From Alphaproteobacteria bacterium (GTDB lineage Bacteria > Pseudomonadota > Alphaproteobacteria > Micropepsales > Micropepsaceae), in assembly GCA_013697055.1 (NCBI GenBank), contig JACCXK010000043.1, positions 1 through 38,686 on the forward strand: DNA of 38,686 nt, written 5' to 3'. Shown here in pieces: positions 25,105 to 32,199 of the stretch. The translations under genes were made by a program, and so were the position numbers. Numbering within the stretch: the stretch's first letter is position 1; every line of letters starts with the position of its first letter. The notes under the pieces are model-generated. The model saw only the letters and a list, made by a program, of their open reading frames with translations. It ran no database searches and was not told the origin of the DNA.

Positions 25105-26463
25105 TCAAAACAATTCGGCCGGCACAGGGTCCTGTGCCGGAAAGCCCGGCCGCATGACGGGCTGGCGCGCCTTTTGTTGCGGCGCGTCGGGAGCGGCGAG
25201 GGCGCCCGCCTCCCACGGAATGTCGGCGCCCATGCCGCGCGCCACCCGGACGGCGCTGGCCAGACCATCTTCGTGGAAGCCATGACCCAGATGGGCACCG
25301 GCGAACCAGGTGCCGCGGCGGCCCTGCAGGGCGGCGATGCGCCCTTGGGCGGCGATGGCGGCCTCGTCGAATACCGGATGGTCGAACTCGGTCCGGTCGA
25401 ACACCAGATGGTCTGGAATCTCCCGCTTGGGATTGAGGCTGACGAACAGCGGGTATTTCTGGTCGATGCCCTGCAGCAGGTTCATCCAGTAGGTCACGGT
25501 GACCTTGGGATGGAGGATGTCCCCGTCCGAGACGTAATTCCAGCTGGCCCAGCACTTGCGGCGATGTGGCATGGTGCTTTCGTCGCGGTGCAGGACAGCG
25601 ATGTTCTTCTGGTAGCGGAAGCAGGACAGCGCGGCCTGTTCGTCGCGGTCGGTGTCCTTCAGCAGCGCGAGCGTCTCGTCGCCATGGGAAGCCATCACAA
25701 CCTGATCGTAGACCTCGGTGCCGCCCTGGGTGTCCTTGATCTGGACTTTTCCGTCCTCACGCGTCACCGCCACGGCGCCGCAATTGGTGCGGATGCGGTG
25801 GGCAAAAGCGCCGGTCAGGCGGCGGACATATTCCTGTGACCCGCCGGTGACGGTGCGCCATTGCGGCTGGCCGGTGAAGGACATCAGGTGATGATTGGCG
25901 AAGAACTGCACCAGGGTGCGGGCCGGGAAGTTCATCATCTCGCTGGGCGGGCAGCTCCAGATCGCGCCGGACATGGGCAGCAGGTAAAAGCGCCGGAACC
26001 AGTCGCCCAGGCCCAGCTTGGCGATCAGCCCTTCGACGTTCAGCTCGGGATGGCGTTCGACCGTCTCCTGCGCCTGGGCGTTGAACTTGAGGACATCTCG
26101 CACCAGCATGCCGAAGCGGGGCCTCAGCAGGTTGCGGCGCTGGCCGATCACCGAATCCAGGTCCTTGAGGCCCCATTCCAGCCAGCCGTCCCGGATCGAT
26201 GTGGCAAAGGTCATGTCGCTGGCATGGGTGGGCACGCCCAGATGGGCGAACAGCCCTGACAGGTTGGGATAGTTGGGGCGGTTGAAGACGATGAAGCCGG
26301 TATCGACCGGAATGGCCCGCCCGTCATAGTCCAGGGTCACGGTACGGCTATGGCCGCCGATCCGGGCGGCCTTTTCATAGACGGTGATCTCATGCTCCGG
26401 ATTCAGCAAAAAGGCGCTGCCCAGTCCCGAAATCCCCGTCCCGACAATAGCGACCTTGGCCAT
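25105..26463 (-). CDS. NAD(P)/FAD-dependent oxidoreductase (COG2907 type)
   Basis: A 452-residue flavoprotein with an N-terminal dinucleotide fold (VGTGISGLGSAFLL), ARIGGHSRTV, and DTGFIVFNRPNYPNL, which mark the COG2907 'predicted NAD/FAD-binding' group related to amine oxidases and phytoene desaturases. Homologues sit beside cfa-type genes and, in photosynthetic relatives, in the RpoE/ChrR singlet-oxygen regulon, where they are thought to modify membrane lipids. Its substrate is unknown. The ATG at 26463 lies only 8 bases past a predicted -10 element and lacks a ribosome site, so the message may be leaderless. Confidence 0.85.
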   Translation of the reverse strand: MAKVAIVGTGISGLGSAFLLNPEHEITVYEKAARIGGHSRTVTLDYDGRAIPVDTGFIVFNRPNYPNLSGLFAHLGVPTHASDMTFATSIRDGWLEWGLKDLDSVIGQRRNLLRPRFGMLVRDVLKFNAQAQETVERHPELNVEGLIAKLGLGDWFRRFYLLPMSGAIWSCPPSEMMNFPARTLVQFFANHHLMSFTGQPQWRTVTGGSQEYVRRLTGAFAHRIRTNCGAVAVTREDGKVQIKDTQGGTEVYDQVVMASHGDETLALLKDTDRDEQAALSCFRYQKNIAVLHRDESTMPHRRKCWASWNYVSDGDILHPKVTVTYWMNLLQGIDQKYPLFVSLNPKREIPDHLVFDRTEFDHPVFDEAAIAAQGRIAALQGRRGTWFAGAHLGHGFHEDGLASAVRVARGMGADIPWEAGALAAPDAPQQKARQPVMRPGFPAQDPVPAELF

Positions 26464-26471
26464 GGATCAGT

Positions 26472-26497
26472 TACGCCCCCTTGTGATCCCCGGATCA
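26472..26497 (-). promoter_or_regulatory. predicted ECF11/ChrR-type promoter for the FAD oxidoreductase-cfa operon
   Basis: On the minus strand TGATCC (26497-26492) is followed after exactly 16 bases by CGTA (26475-26472). From memory, TGATCC with CGTA is the ECF11 (RpoE-ChrR) consensus. The hexamer also forms a perfect inverted repeat with a plus-strand copy (TGATCC-CC-GGATCA, 26484-26497). Confidence 0.55.
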
Positions 26498-26509
26498 CCG
26501 GAGCCTAAA

Positions 26510-26535
26510 TGATCCGGGCGCCAATGGCGCGCGTA
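26510..26535 (+). promoter_or_regulatory. predicted ECF11/ChrR-type promoter for DUF2177
   Basis: On the plus strand TGATCC (26510-26515) is followed after exactly 16 bases by CGTA (26532-26535), the mirror of the minus-strand element. The expected start of transcription is about 18 bases before the DUF2177 ATG. Confidence 0.55.
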
Positions 26536-26559
26536 AAAAACCGCAGGGAGAGGGTGCCG

Positions 26560-26961
26560 ATGGCCTATCTGATAACTTATGTTGTGTGCGTCGTGGTGAT
26601 GGGCGGGCTTGACTTCCTGTGGCTGACCAACACCTCCAAGGCACTTTACCAGAAAGACCTGGGCGCCCTGCTTGCCCCCGACCCCAACATGGTCGTGGCG
26701 GTGATTTTCTACCTGCTCTACATCGTGGGCATACAGATTTTCGCCGTAAGGCCTGCGCTGGAAGCAGGCGACTGGAAAACAGCGGCCCTGTTCGGGGCCC
26801 TGTTCGGCTTCTTCACCTACGCCACCTACGACCTCACCAACATGGCCACCATGAAAGTGTGGACCTTGCGCGTGACCCTGTACGACATCGCCTGGGGCAC
26901 CATCCTGACGGGGATCACCGCCAGCGCCGGCGCTTTTTCCGCCTTACGGTTCGCCAAATAG
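26560..26961 (+). CDS. DUF2177 family membrane protein
   Basis: A 133-residue integral membrane protein with four hydrophobic segments (MAYLITYVVCVVVMGGLDF, VAVIFYLLYIVGIQIFAV, LFGALFGFFTYATYDLTNM, and a C-terminal one). LDFLWL near the start and FFTYATYDLTNMAT are DUF2177 signatures. The ATG at 26560 has a GGGAGAGGG site before it. DUF2177 genes are found near COG2907 and cfa genes in ChrR-type stress clusters; its biochemical role is unknown. It diverges from the FAD oxidoreductase across a 96-base gap with paired TGATCC elements. Confidence 0.85.
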   Translation: MAYLITYVVCVVVMGGLDFLWLTNTSKALYQKDLGALLAPDPNMVVAVIFYLLYIVGIQIFAVRPALEAGDWKTAALFGALFGFFTYATYDLTNMATMKVWTLRVTLYDIAWGTILTGITASAGAFSALRFAK

Positions 26962-27030
26962 CCCAGTTCTGACCGTAGAGCAGATCGAGCCAGTTTCGCG
27001 CAAAAAGCGCGGAACCTTAGGGGTTTGAGC

Positions 27031-27055
27031 GGAACCGGGCGCAGGGTGTGGAGTT
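27031..27055 (+). promoter_or_regulatory. EcfG-like promoter before the DUF3309 gene
   Basis: GGAAC (27031-27035), 16 bases, AGTT (27052-27055). The EcfG consensus is GGAAC-N16/17-CGTT, so one base differs; the same AGTT variant occurs before phyR. A second GGAAC at 27011 has no fitting -10. The ATG of DUF3309 is 31 bases downstream. Confidence 0.5.
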
Positions 27056-27085
27056 GCTTCCAGATAATGTTGGAAGGAATTTCAA

Positions 27086-27241
27086 ATGCTCGGAACAATT
27101 CTGATTGTCGTGCTTCTGCTTCTCCTTCTGGGTGCCTGGCCGTCCTGGCCGCATAGCCGCAGCTGGGGCTACTACCCCTCCGGAACCCTGGGCCTGGTGC
27201 TGGTCATCGTGCTGGTGCTGGCGCTTCTCGGCCGCATCTGA
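27086..27241 (+). CDS. DUF3309 family small membrane protein (51 aa)
   Basis: Two hydrophobic helices flank a Trp/Ser/Gly-rich turn (PSWPHSRSWGYYPSGTLGL); this hairpin with the WPxSRxWGYxPSG core is the DUF3309 pattern, common in alphaproteobacteria and of unknown function. The ATG at 27086 follows a GGAAGGAA site. It is probably the first gene of a three-gene microprotein operon ending at 27643. Confidence 0.85.
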   Translation: MLGTILIVVLLLLLLGAWPSWPHSRSWGYYPSGTLGLVLVIVLVLALLGRI

Positions 27242-27255
27242 ACAGGGCGCCCGCG

Positions 27256-27474
27256 ATGACCAAGAAGAAACTGTTCGACGATATCCGGCAAAATCCGGCG
27301 CGGATTTATCGCAGTGCGGGTGACGTGCTGCGCGACCGTCGGTTCGACGATCGCGAGCGGCTGCAGATCCTGCAGGCGTGGCGCGATGCCGATCCTACCG
27401 GAAAAGACGAAATCGCGATGATGATCGCGGAGCTGGAAAACCGGCTGCACATCAGCGGTCACGCTGCGGAATAA
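27256..27474 (+). CDS. small acidic/basic helical protein (72 aa)
   Basis: A charged, helical 72-residue protein lacking membrane segments. The core VLRDRRFDDRERLQILQAWRDAD resembles short proteins in which a 'VLxDxRLsxxxKxxiLxxWexDA' segment recurs in alphaproteobacteria, so a family link is possible but not certain. It begins 14 bases after the DUF3309 stop and ends 13 bases before the next small gene, pointing to co-transcription. Confidence 0.7.
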   Translation: MTKKKLFDDIRQNPARIYRSAGDVLRDRRFDDRERLQILQAWRDADPTGKDEIAMMIAELENRLHISGHAAE

Positions 27475-27487
27475 CAGGAGACAGACA

Positions 27488-27643
27488 ATGGCGACGACAG
27501 AAAACTGCAAGACGGTTTTGACCAGCGAGGAAGCGCGTGAGGGAAAAGAACTCGGCGTGATGCGCTATGTGCTCAGCATTTCCCTGGCGCTGTCGGTGAT
27601 CGCGGGTATCGTGATCTACACGATCTTCTCCCACGGCAGCTGA
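27488..27643 (+). CDS. single-pass small membrane protein (51 aa)
   Basis: A 51-residue protein with a soluble charged N-terminus (residues 1-22) and one membrane helix (about 26-46, MRYVLSISLALSVIAGIVIYTIF). A clear AGGAGA site precedes the ATG at 27488, supporting it as a real gene. It is the third member of the DUF3309 operon and ends 3 bases before the convergent response regulator. Family not recognised. Confidence 0.7.
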   Translation: MATTENCKTVLTSEEAREGKELGVMRYVLSISLALSVIAGIVIYTIFSHGS

Positions 27644-27646
27644 CGA

Positions 27647-28069
27647 TTAGCCGGACAGTTTTATCAGCGCGCGCCGGAGTTCCACTGGGCCGAACGGCTT
27701 GCGCAGCACGGCGCGGTCCTGGAATTTCTCCGGGATGGCATGCGGCCCGTAGGCCGTGGCGAACACGAAGGGGATCTCGCGTTCCTGCAATTCCTCGGCA
27801 AAGGCGAATACCGTCTTGCCGTTCAAATGCACATCCAGCACCGCAATGTCGAAGATTTCGCTATCGACCAGCCGCATGGCGTCTTCCAGCCGGGGCACCA
27901 CGGCGGCGACCTCATAGGCAAGCTCGCTGACCATGTCCTCGATCAGCATGGCCACGGTCATCTCGTCCTCGACCACCAGCACGCGGGGCGCCGTTACCCG
28001 CAAATGGGTATGATCGGCTGGCAGACCGGGGATCGGCCCGCGTTGGGGTGAGATTGTAGGATCGGCCAT
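27647..28069 (-). CDS. single-domain response regulator
   Basis: A 140-residue protein consisting of a receiver domain with a short N-terminal extension. The acidic pocket is Glu34-Asp35, the phospho-acceptor is Asp79 (VLDVHLNG) and the conserved Lys is 124 (LRKPFG). FVFATAYG (101-108) lies where FAT GUY-type regulators, several of which act in the alphaproteobacterial general stress response, have PFxFATGY; here Ala replaces Gly. No output domain is present. The frame is open far upstream, but the start at 28069 gives the normal N-terminus. Its role in the nearby PhyR pathway is a guess from motif and proximity. Confidence 0.85.
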   Translation of the reverse strand: MADPTISPQRGPIPGLPADHTHLRVTAPRVLVVEDEMTVAMLIEDMVSELAYEVAAVVPRLEDAMRLVDSEIFDIAVLDVHLNGKTVFAFAEELQEREIPFVFATAYGPHAIPEKFQDRAVLRKPFGPVELRRALIKLSG

Positions 28070-28248
28070 AGCTGACCAACGCCTGTTTCCGCCCAAAGTT
28101 GCACCGAGTGGGCTGGTCGCTGTGTTGGTTAGCCATTCGTTGACGCGGGGCGCTAACCCCTTGACGCCAAACGCAGCAGCCCGCACCAAGGGAACAGTCT
28201 TTTTCTGAGCCCCGCCTTGCCCATGCCCAACGAAGTAGGAGCGTCCGC

Positions 28249-29358
28249 GTGAGCGGGAGCGACCAAAATAACCCGCCGACAGCACAGCTGTCGGTGGTCA
28301 TCCCCACCTTCAAGGAGCGGGGCAATGTGGCCGAACTGGTGCGCCGGCTGGATGCCGCCCTGGCCGGCATTGCCTGGGAAGCCATTTTCGTGGACGACAA
28401 TTCCCCGGACGGCACCGCCGCGGCGGTGAAGGAAATTGCCGGCCAGGACCCCCGGGTGCGCTGCCTGCGCCGTGTGGGGCGCCGGGGACTGGCGGGGGCC
28501 TGCATCGAAGGAATTCTCTCCAGTGCCGCGCCCTATGTGGCGGTGATAGACGCCGACCTGCAGCATGACGAAAAGGTGCTCCCCGCCATGCTGGGCAAGC
28601 TAGCCAGCGGCGAGGCGGACCTGGTGGCGGCCACCCGCTATGTCGCAGGCGGATCGGCCGCCAGTTTTTCGGAAGGCCGCGGCGCCATCTCGCGGTTGGC
28701 GACCAAGATGACCCACCGGATGGTGGGCACGGCCTTGTCCGATCCCATGTCGGGTTTTTTCATGCTGCGCCGCGACCGGTTCGATGAGATCGCGCCGCGC
28801 CTGTCGCCGGCGGGATTCAAGATCCTGCTGGACATCGCCGCCACGGCGGGGCCGGCTTTGCGCATCGCGGAACAGGCTTACAGCTTCGGCGAGCGACAGG
28901 CGGGCGAAAGCAAGTTCAATATCCAGATCGGGGTCGAATTCCTGGGCTTGTTGCTGGCCAAGATGACCGGCGATGTGGTGAACCCGCGCTTCATCTTTTT
29001 TGCCCTTGTCGGCAGCATCGGGCTTGTCATCCATCTGGTGGTGCTGTTCGGCGGATTGCTGGTGCATGAGAATTTCCCCGCCGCGCAGATCATCGCCACC
29101 TTCGCCGCCATGACCAGCAATTTCCTGCTCAACAATGAGCTGACTTATCGTGATCGCCGGCTTAAGGGGTGGAGCATGCTGCGCGGCTTTGTGCTGTTCT
29201 GCCTGGTCTGTTCGGTGGGGGTGCTGGCCAATGTGGACCTGGCGAGCTGGCTTTATGGCGCACGTTCGACCTGGTGGGTGGCCGGCGCGGTGGGCGCGGT
29301 GATGAGCGTCTTGTGGAATTACGCCATGTCCACCCTCTTTGTTTGGCGCGCGCGGTGA
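28249..29358 (+). CDS. polyprenyl-phosphate glycosyltransferase fused to GtrA domain
   Basis: A 369-residue two-domain protein. The N-terminal GT2 domain (about 12-235) has VVIPTFKERGN, FVDDNSPDG (47-55) and the metal-binding DAD (Asp101, Asp103), as in dolichol-phosphate mannosyltransferase/ArnC enzymes that load sugar onto a polyprenyl phosphate. The C-terminal half (about 243-365) is a GtrA-like flippase with four membrane helices. It starts at GTG, preceded by a TAGGAG site. The stop overlaps the GTG of the next gene, so the two form a donor-transferase unit. Confidence 0.9.
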   Translation: MSGSDQNNPPTAQLSVVIPTFKERGNVAELVRRLDAALAGIAWEAIFVDDNSPDGTAAAVKEIAGQDPRVRCLRRVGRRGLAGACIEGILSSAAPYVAVIDADLQHDEKVLPAMLGKLASGEADLVAATRYVAGGSAASFSEGRGAISRLATKMTHRMVGTALSDPMSGFFMLRRDRFDEIAPRLSPAGFKILLDIAATAGPALRIAEQAYSFGERQAGESKFNIQIGVEFLGLLLAKMTGDVVNPRFIFFALVGSIGLVIHLVVLFGGLLVHENFPAAQIIATFAAMTSNFLLNNELTYRDRRLKGWSMLRGFVLFCLVCSVGVLANVDLASWLYGARSTWWVAGAVGAVMSVLWNYAMSTLFVWRAR

Positions 29359-30803
29359 TCCCGGCCCGTATCAGTCTTGCGCTGATTGCAGTTCTGCTTG
29401 TGTTGCGCGGCGTGATGGCGGCGGTGTTGCCGCTGTCGGCGGACGAAGCCTATTATTGGCTGTGGTCGCAGCATCCGGCCTGGGGATATTTCGACCATCC
29501 GCCCATGATCGCATGGCTGATCCGTGCCGGGACATGGGTGCTGGGCGACACGCCGCTGGGCGTGCGCCTGGCCGGCGTGGTGCTGTCGCTGCCCGCGACA
29601 TGGCTTGTCTGGCGCGCCGCGGCGCTCATCCTGAAAGATGAAGACCGCGCCGCGCTCGCCGCGCTGTTCTTCAATCTCACCATCATGGTTTCGGCGGAGC
29701 TGCTGGCCGCGACGCCGGACATGCCGTCTACGGTCACGGCCTGCGCTTTTGTCTATGGCCTGGCGCAGGTCCAGGCCAGCGGCAACGGCAAGTGGTGGCT
29801 GGCGGTTGGTGTTGCAGCGGGTTTGGGCCTGCTCTCCAAATTCTCCGCTCTGTTCCTGGGCGCGGGTGCGTTGATCTGGCTGGTGGCGGACCGCGATGCG
29901 CGCCCGGGGGCGGATGCCCTCAATAAAACAAAGTGGCTGACGACGGCTTGGCCTTATCTCGGCGCTGCACTGGCATTGTTGATCTGGGCCCCCGCCCTGA
30001 TCTGGCAGTCGCAGCATCACTGGGAGACCTTCGCCTTCCAGTTCGGCCGCGTCGGCACCGGCCATTTCACCTTGCGCTTTCTGGGCGAGTTCTTGGCGGC
30101 GCAATTCGGCATGGCCTCGCCGCTGATCTTTGTCCTGATGGGGATCGGCCTGTGGCGCGCGACCAAACGCGACAGCAATCAGTTGATGCTGGCGCTGCTG
30201 GTCTGGACAGCGCTGGGCTATTTTCTGCAACATTCGCTGCACGACCGGGTGCAGGGCAACTGGCCCTGTTTCATCTATCCGGCGCTGGCGATCCTGGCCG
30301 CCGGTGCAGTAAGCGGCACCGGCGCACTTCGCAAAGTGTCCATGATAGCAGCGCCATCGGCCGCGGTATTGTTGCTGGCGCTCTATGTTCATGCGGCGTT
30401 CCCGCAAATCCTGCATCTGCGCAAGGATCCGGTGGCGCGCATTCTGGGCCGCGATTTTGCCCCCATCGCTACGGTGACCAATGCGCTCGTCGGCGCGCAT
30501 CTGGCCGAGGCGGTTCTCACCACCGATTACGAGACCACGGCCTGGCTGCGCTTCACCCAGCCCGGCCTGAAGGTGATCCAGGTCAATGAGCCCCAGCGCT
30601 ATCCCGATGCGCTTGTCCCGCCCCTCCCGCTGCTAAAGCGCCACTTGCTGTATCTGGCGGAATTGCGCCGCGACCAGCATCCCCTGGTGCAGCAATCCTT
30701 TGGCTATCTCGGCTTTCCCACCCAGGCCCAGACTCCGTCCGGCCTCTACATGCTCTATCCGGTGGGCACCCCCAAAAGTTCCAACATCGGAAGGATGCCC
30801 TAA
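29355..30803 (+). CDS. ArnT-like glycosyltransferase family 39 protein
   Basis: A 482-residue multi-pass membrane protein that uses a lipid-linked sugar. LSADEAYYWLWSQHPAWGY carries the acidic pair Asp30-Glu31 of the ArnT/PMT family, followed by FDHPPMIAWLIR. Many hydrophobic helices follow, then a C-terminal periplasmic domain. It starts at GTG overlapping the previous stop (GTGA). It probably moves the sugar supplied by the upstream enzyme onto lipid A, a glycan or a protein; the acceptor is unknown. A bidirectional terminator follows. Confidence 0.85.
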   Translation: MIPARISLALIAVLLVLRGVMAAVLPLSADEAYYWLWSQHPAWGYFDHPPMIAWLIRAGTWVLGDTPLGVRLAGVVLSLPATWLVWRAAALILKDEDRAALAALFFNLTIMVSAELLAATPDMPSTVTACAFVYGLAQVQASGNGKWWLAVGVAAGLGLLSKFSALFLGAGALIWLVADRDARPGADALNKTKWLTTAWPYLGAALALLIWAPALIWQSQHHWETFAFQFGRVGTGHFTLRFLGEFLAAQFGMASPLIFVLMGIGLWRATKRDSNQLMLALLVWTALGYFLQHSLHDRVQGNWPCFIYPALAILAAGAVSGTGALRKVSMIAAPSAAVLLLALYVHAAFPQILHLRKDPVARILGRDFAPIATVTNALVGAHLAEAVLTTDYETTAWLRFTQPGLKVIQVNEPQRYPDALVPPLPLLKRHLLYLAELRRDQHPLVQQSFGYLGFPTQAQTPSGLYMLYPVGTPKSSNIGRMP

Positions 30804-30807
30804 AAGC

Positions 30808-30834
30808 AAAAAACCCCGCTTGCGCGGGGCTTTT
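30808..30834. terminator. bidirectional intrinsic terminator
   Basis: A 6-bp perfect GC stem (30814-30819/30824-30829, CCCCGC/GCGGGG) with a TTGC loop. On the plus strand it is followed by TTTT (30831-30834); on the minus strand by six T (30813-30808). It lies just after the GT39 stop and serves the convergent small-protein genes as well. Confidence 0.85.
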
Positions 30835-30950
30835 AGAGAGCGGACACCCGAAGCGGGCTGTCGAAGGGGCTGGGGGCGTTCCGGATCGGACGTCCGCTCG
30901 TTTCAGATAATGGGCGGCGGAAAAAAGCGTTCCGCGCCACCCAAAAAAAT

Positions 30951-31106
30951 TTACAGTTTGTCCATGGATGCGACCTGGGCGCTCTGGTGCTGGGCGACCA
31001 CTTCCGCGGCATGACGGTCGGACGAGCCGAACAGCAGCGCGACCAGCAGCACCCCGGCAATCAGGGCCTCCAGCGGATGTTCAATCAGGAAGGCGGGGAT
31101 ACGCAT
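30951..31106 (-). CDS. small membrane protein (51 aa)
   Basis: A 51-residue protein, MRIPAFLIEHPLEALIAGVLLVALLFG, with one hydrophobic helix (about 11-28) and a polar tail. An AAGGGAGA site precedes the ATG at 31106. It follows the DUF1328 gene by 23 bases and is likely under the same EcfG-type promoter. Family not recognised; small membrane proteins of this sort are frequent in stress regulons. Confidence 0.7.
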   Translation of the reverse strand: MRIPAFLIEHPLEALIAGVLLVALLFGSSDRHAAEVVAQHQSAQVASMDKL

Positions 31107-31129
31107 GCGCAATCTCCCTTCAAGCAAGA

Positions 31130-31306
31130 TCAGATGACCGGTGGCCTGCCCCTGAGTGCGCCGGAAAAGGCGCTGACGATCAACAGGATCAGGAACACCA
31201 CCAGCAGCAGCTTGGCGATCAGTGCCGCCGCGCCTGCCAGCCCGAAAAAGCCCATGTAACCGGCAACCAATGCGAGGATCAGAAAAGTCAGTGCCCAACC
31301 GAGCAT
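31130..31306 (-). CDS. DUF1328 family small membrane protein (58 aa)
   Basis: A 58-residue protein beginning [20 protein letters not shown], with two membrane helices and [21 protein letters not shown] between and around them: the DUF1328 (YtjA-like) signature. Function unknown; the family is often stress-induced. A TGGGAGC site precedes the ATG. A perfect GGAAC-N16-CGTT promoter sits 32-56 bases upstream of the ATG, predicting EcfG control. Confidence 0.9.
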   Translation of the reverse strand: MLGWALTFLILALVAGYMGFFGLAGAAALIAKLLLVVFLILLIVSAFSGALRGRPPVI

Positions 31307-31337
31307 GCTGTTTGCTCCCAGAAGTCTAGGTCACAAA

Positions 31338-31362
31338 AACGCCGCCGTGAGGCACTGGTTCC
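31338..31362 (-). promoter_or_regulatory. EcfG promoter before DUF1328
   Basis: On the minus strand, GGAAC (31362-31358), 16 bases, CGTT (31341-31338): an exact match to the alphaproteobacterial EcfG consensus. The predicted start site is about 25 bases before the DUF1328 ATG. Confidence 0.7.
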
Positions 31363-31396
31363 CATTTGTCCACAGGGCGGACGTCGGGAAGCGTAT

Positions 31397-31750
31397 CTAT
31401 TTGGGGGATTTGTTGCGGTTGAGAAACATATTGGCGGCCGCAGCCAGTCCGGTGACGACGATGGCCAGCCAAGGTGTCTCTTTTGCGACAGCGGCCAGCA
31501 ACACCCGGGTCAGTTCATTGTTGACGGGCGCGGCGGCCGGTTGGCGGCGGGGACGCGAAACATAGGTGACAACCGCCCAGAGCAGCGGCGGCACCAGGAA
31601 AACGGCGCCGGCGACCGCATAGCCGCCCACGGTACCCAGCATGGCGACCAGCGCCGCGGCCAGCGCCATGCCCAAAAGGCCGATGCCGAAAAACGCCATG
31701 GCAATGGCGGCAGCGGCCAGAATCGCCTTGGCTGTCAGTCGCGCGAACAT
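31397..31750 (-). CDS. small membrane protein, holin-X/YqjE-like
   Basis: A 117-residue Ala-rich membrane protein: an N-terminal pair of hydrophobic helices (about 8-65), a basic Pro/Arg loop (SRPRRQP) and a C-terminal helix (LAIVVTGLAAAANMFL). Downstream of a DUF883 gene this layout recalls the YqjD-YqjE pair of E. coli, YqjE being a holin-X superfamily member. A TATAAT-like -10 (31779-31774) lies 24 bases before the ATG, but no clear -35 accompanies it. The family call is tentative. Confidence 0.6.
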   Translation of the reverse strand: MFARLTAKAILAAAAIAMAFFGIGLLGMALAAALVAMLGTVGGYAVAGAVFLVPPLLWAVVTYVSRPRRQPAAAPVNNELTRVLLAAVAKETPWLAIVVTGLAAAANMFLNRNKSPK

Positions 31751-31803
31751 CGTCTAGTCCCCTTTACCGGCCGATTATACGACAGCGGGCCTTAACAGGG
31801 AAA

Positions 31804-32172
31804 TTACGACCTGCGCAGGAAAACGGCGCCCAGAAACGCGCCGATACCGCCGGCGATCAAAAGCGACTGGATGGGCTGGGCGCGGACATGCTCCCGCAAT
31901 TCCTCGGCATTCTCGTCCGCCCAGTCCTCGGCTTCTTCCTTGTATTCCAGCGCAGTGGCCTTGGCTTCGGTGGCCGCTTCCTCTGCCAGGGCCATGGCGC
32001 GGTCGGCGATTTCCTCGGCCGAACGCATGGCCAGCGCCGCGCGTTCGGAGGCGATCTCGGTGACATCGCCGTAGAGGCCCTTCATGTCGCCCTGCAGGGC
32101 CTGGATGTCGGCGCGCAGCGCGGCAAGCCGCGCTTCGAGATTGCCGTTGGTCTGCTTTTTCTTGGCGGCCAT
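31804..32172 (-). CDS. DUF883 family protein (YqjD/ElaB-like)
   Basis: A 122-residue protein: Lys-rich start, a long amphipathic coiled coil (about 12-95) and a C-terminal membrane helix ending in RRS (IQSLLIAGGIGAFLGAVFLRRS). This is the DUF883 design; YqjD and ElaB anchor stationary-phase ribosomes to the membrane in E. coli. It follows phyR by 27 bases with a GGAGA site and may be transcribed with it. The ATG at 32172 is preferred to the one five codons upstream. Confidence 0.88.
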   Translation of the reverse strand: MAAKKKQTNGNLEARLAALRADIQALQGDMKGLYGDVTEIASERAALAMRSAEEIADRAMALAEEAATEAKATALEYKEEAEDWADENAEELREHVRAQPIQSLLIAGGIGAFLGAVFLRRS

Positions 32173-32199
32173 GATTGAAATCTCCAATGACTGAAAAAA

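Noticed and set aside
28139-28175. Promoter for the GT2-GtrA gene at repeated TTGACGC
   Set aside because: Two TTGACGC copies flank a GGGG/CCCC hairpin, but no fitting -10 is found at the right distance.
28190-28215. EcfG promoter before the GT2-GtrA gene
   Set aside because: GGAAC is present, but the sequence 16-17 bases later is not CGTT or AGTT.
30912-30942. Second terminator hairpin before the 51-residue gene stop
   Set aside because: GCGGAA/TTCCGC can pair, but no T-run follows on either strand; the terminator at 30808-30834 is far better.
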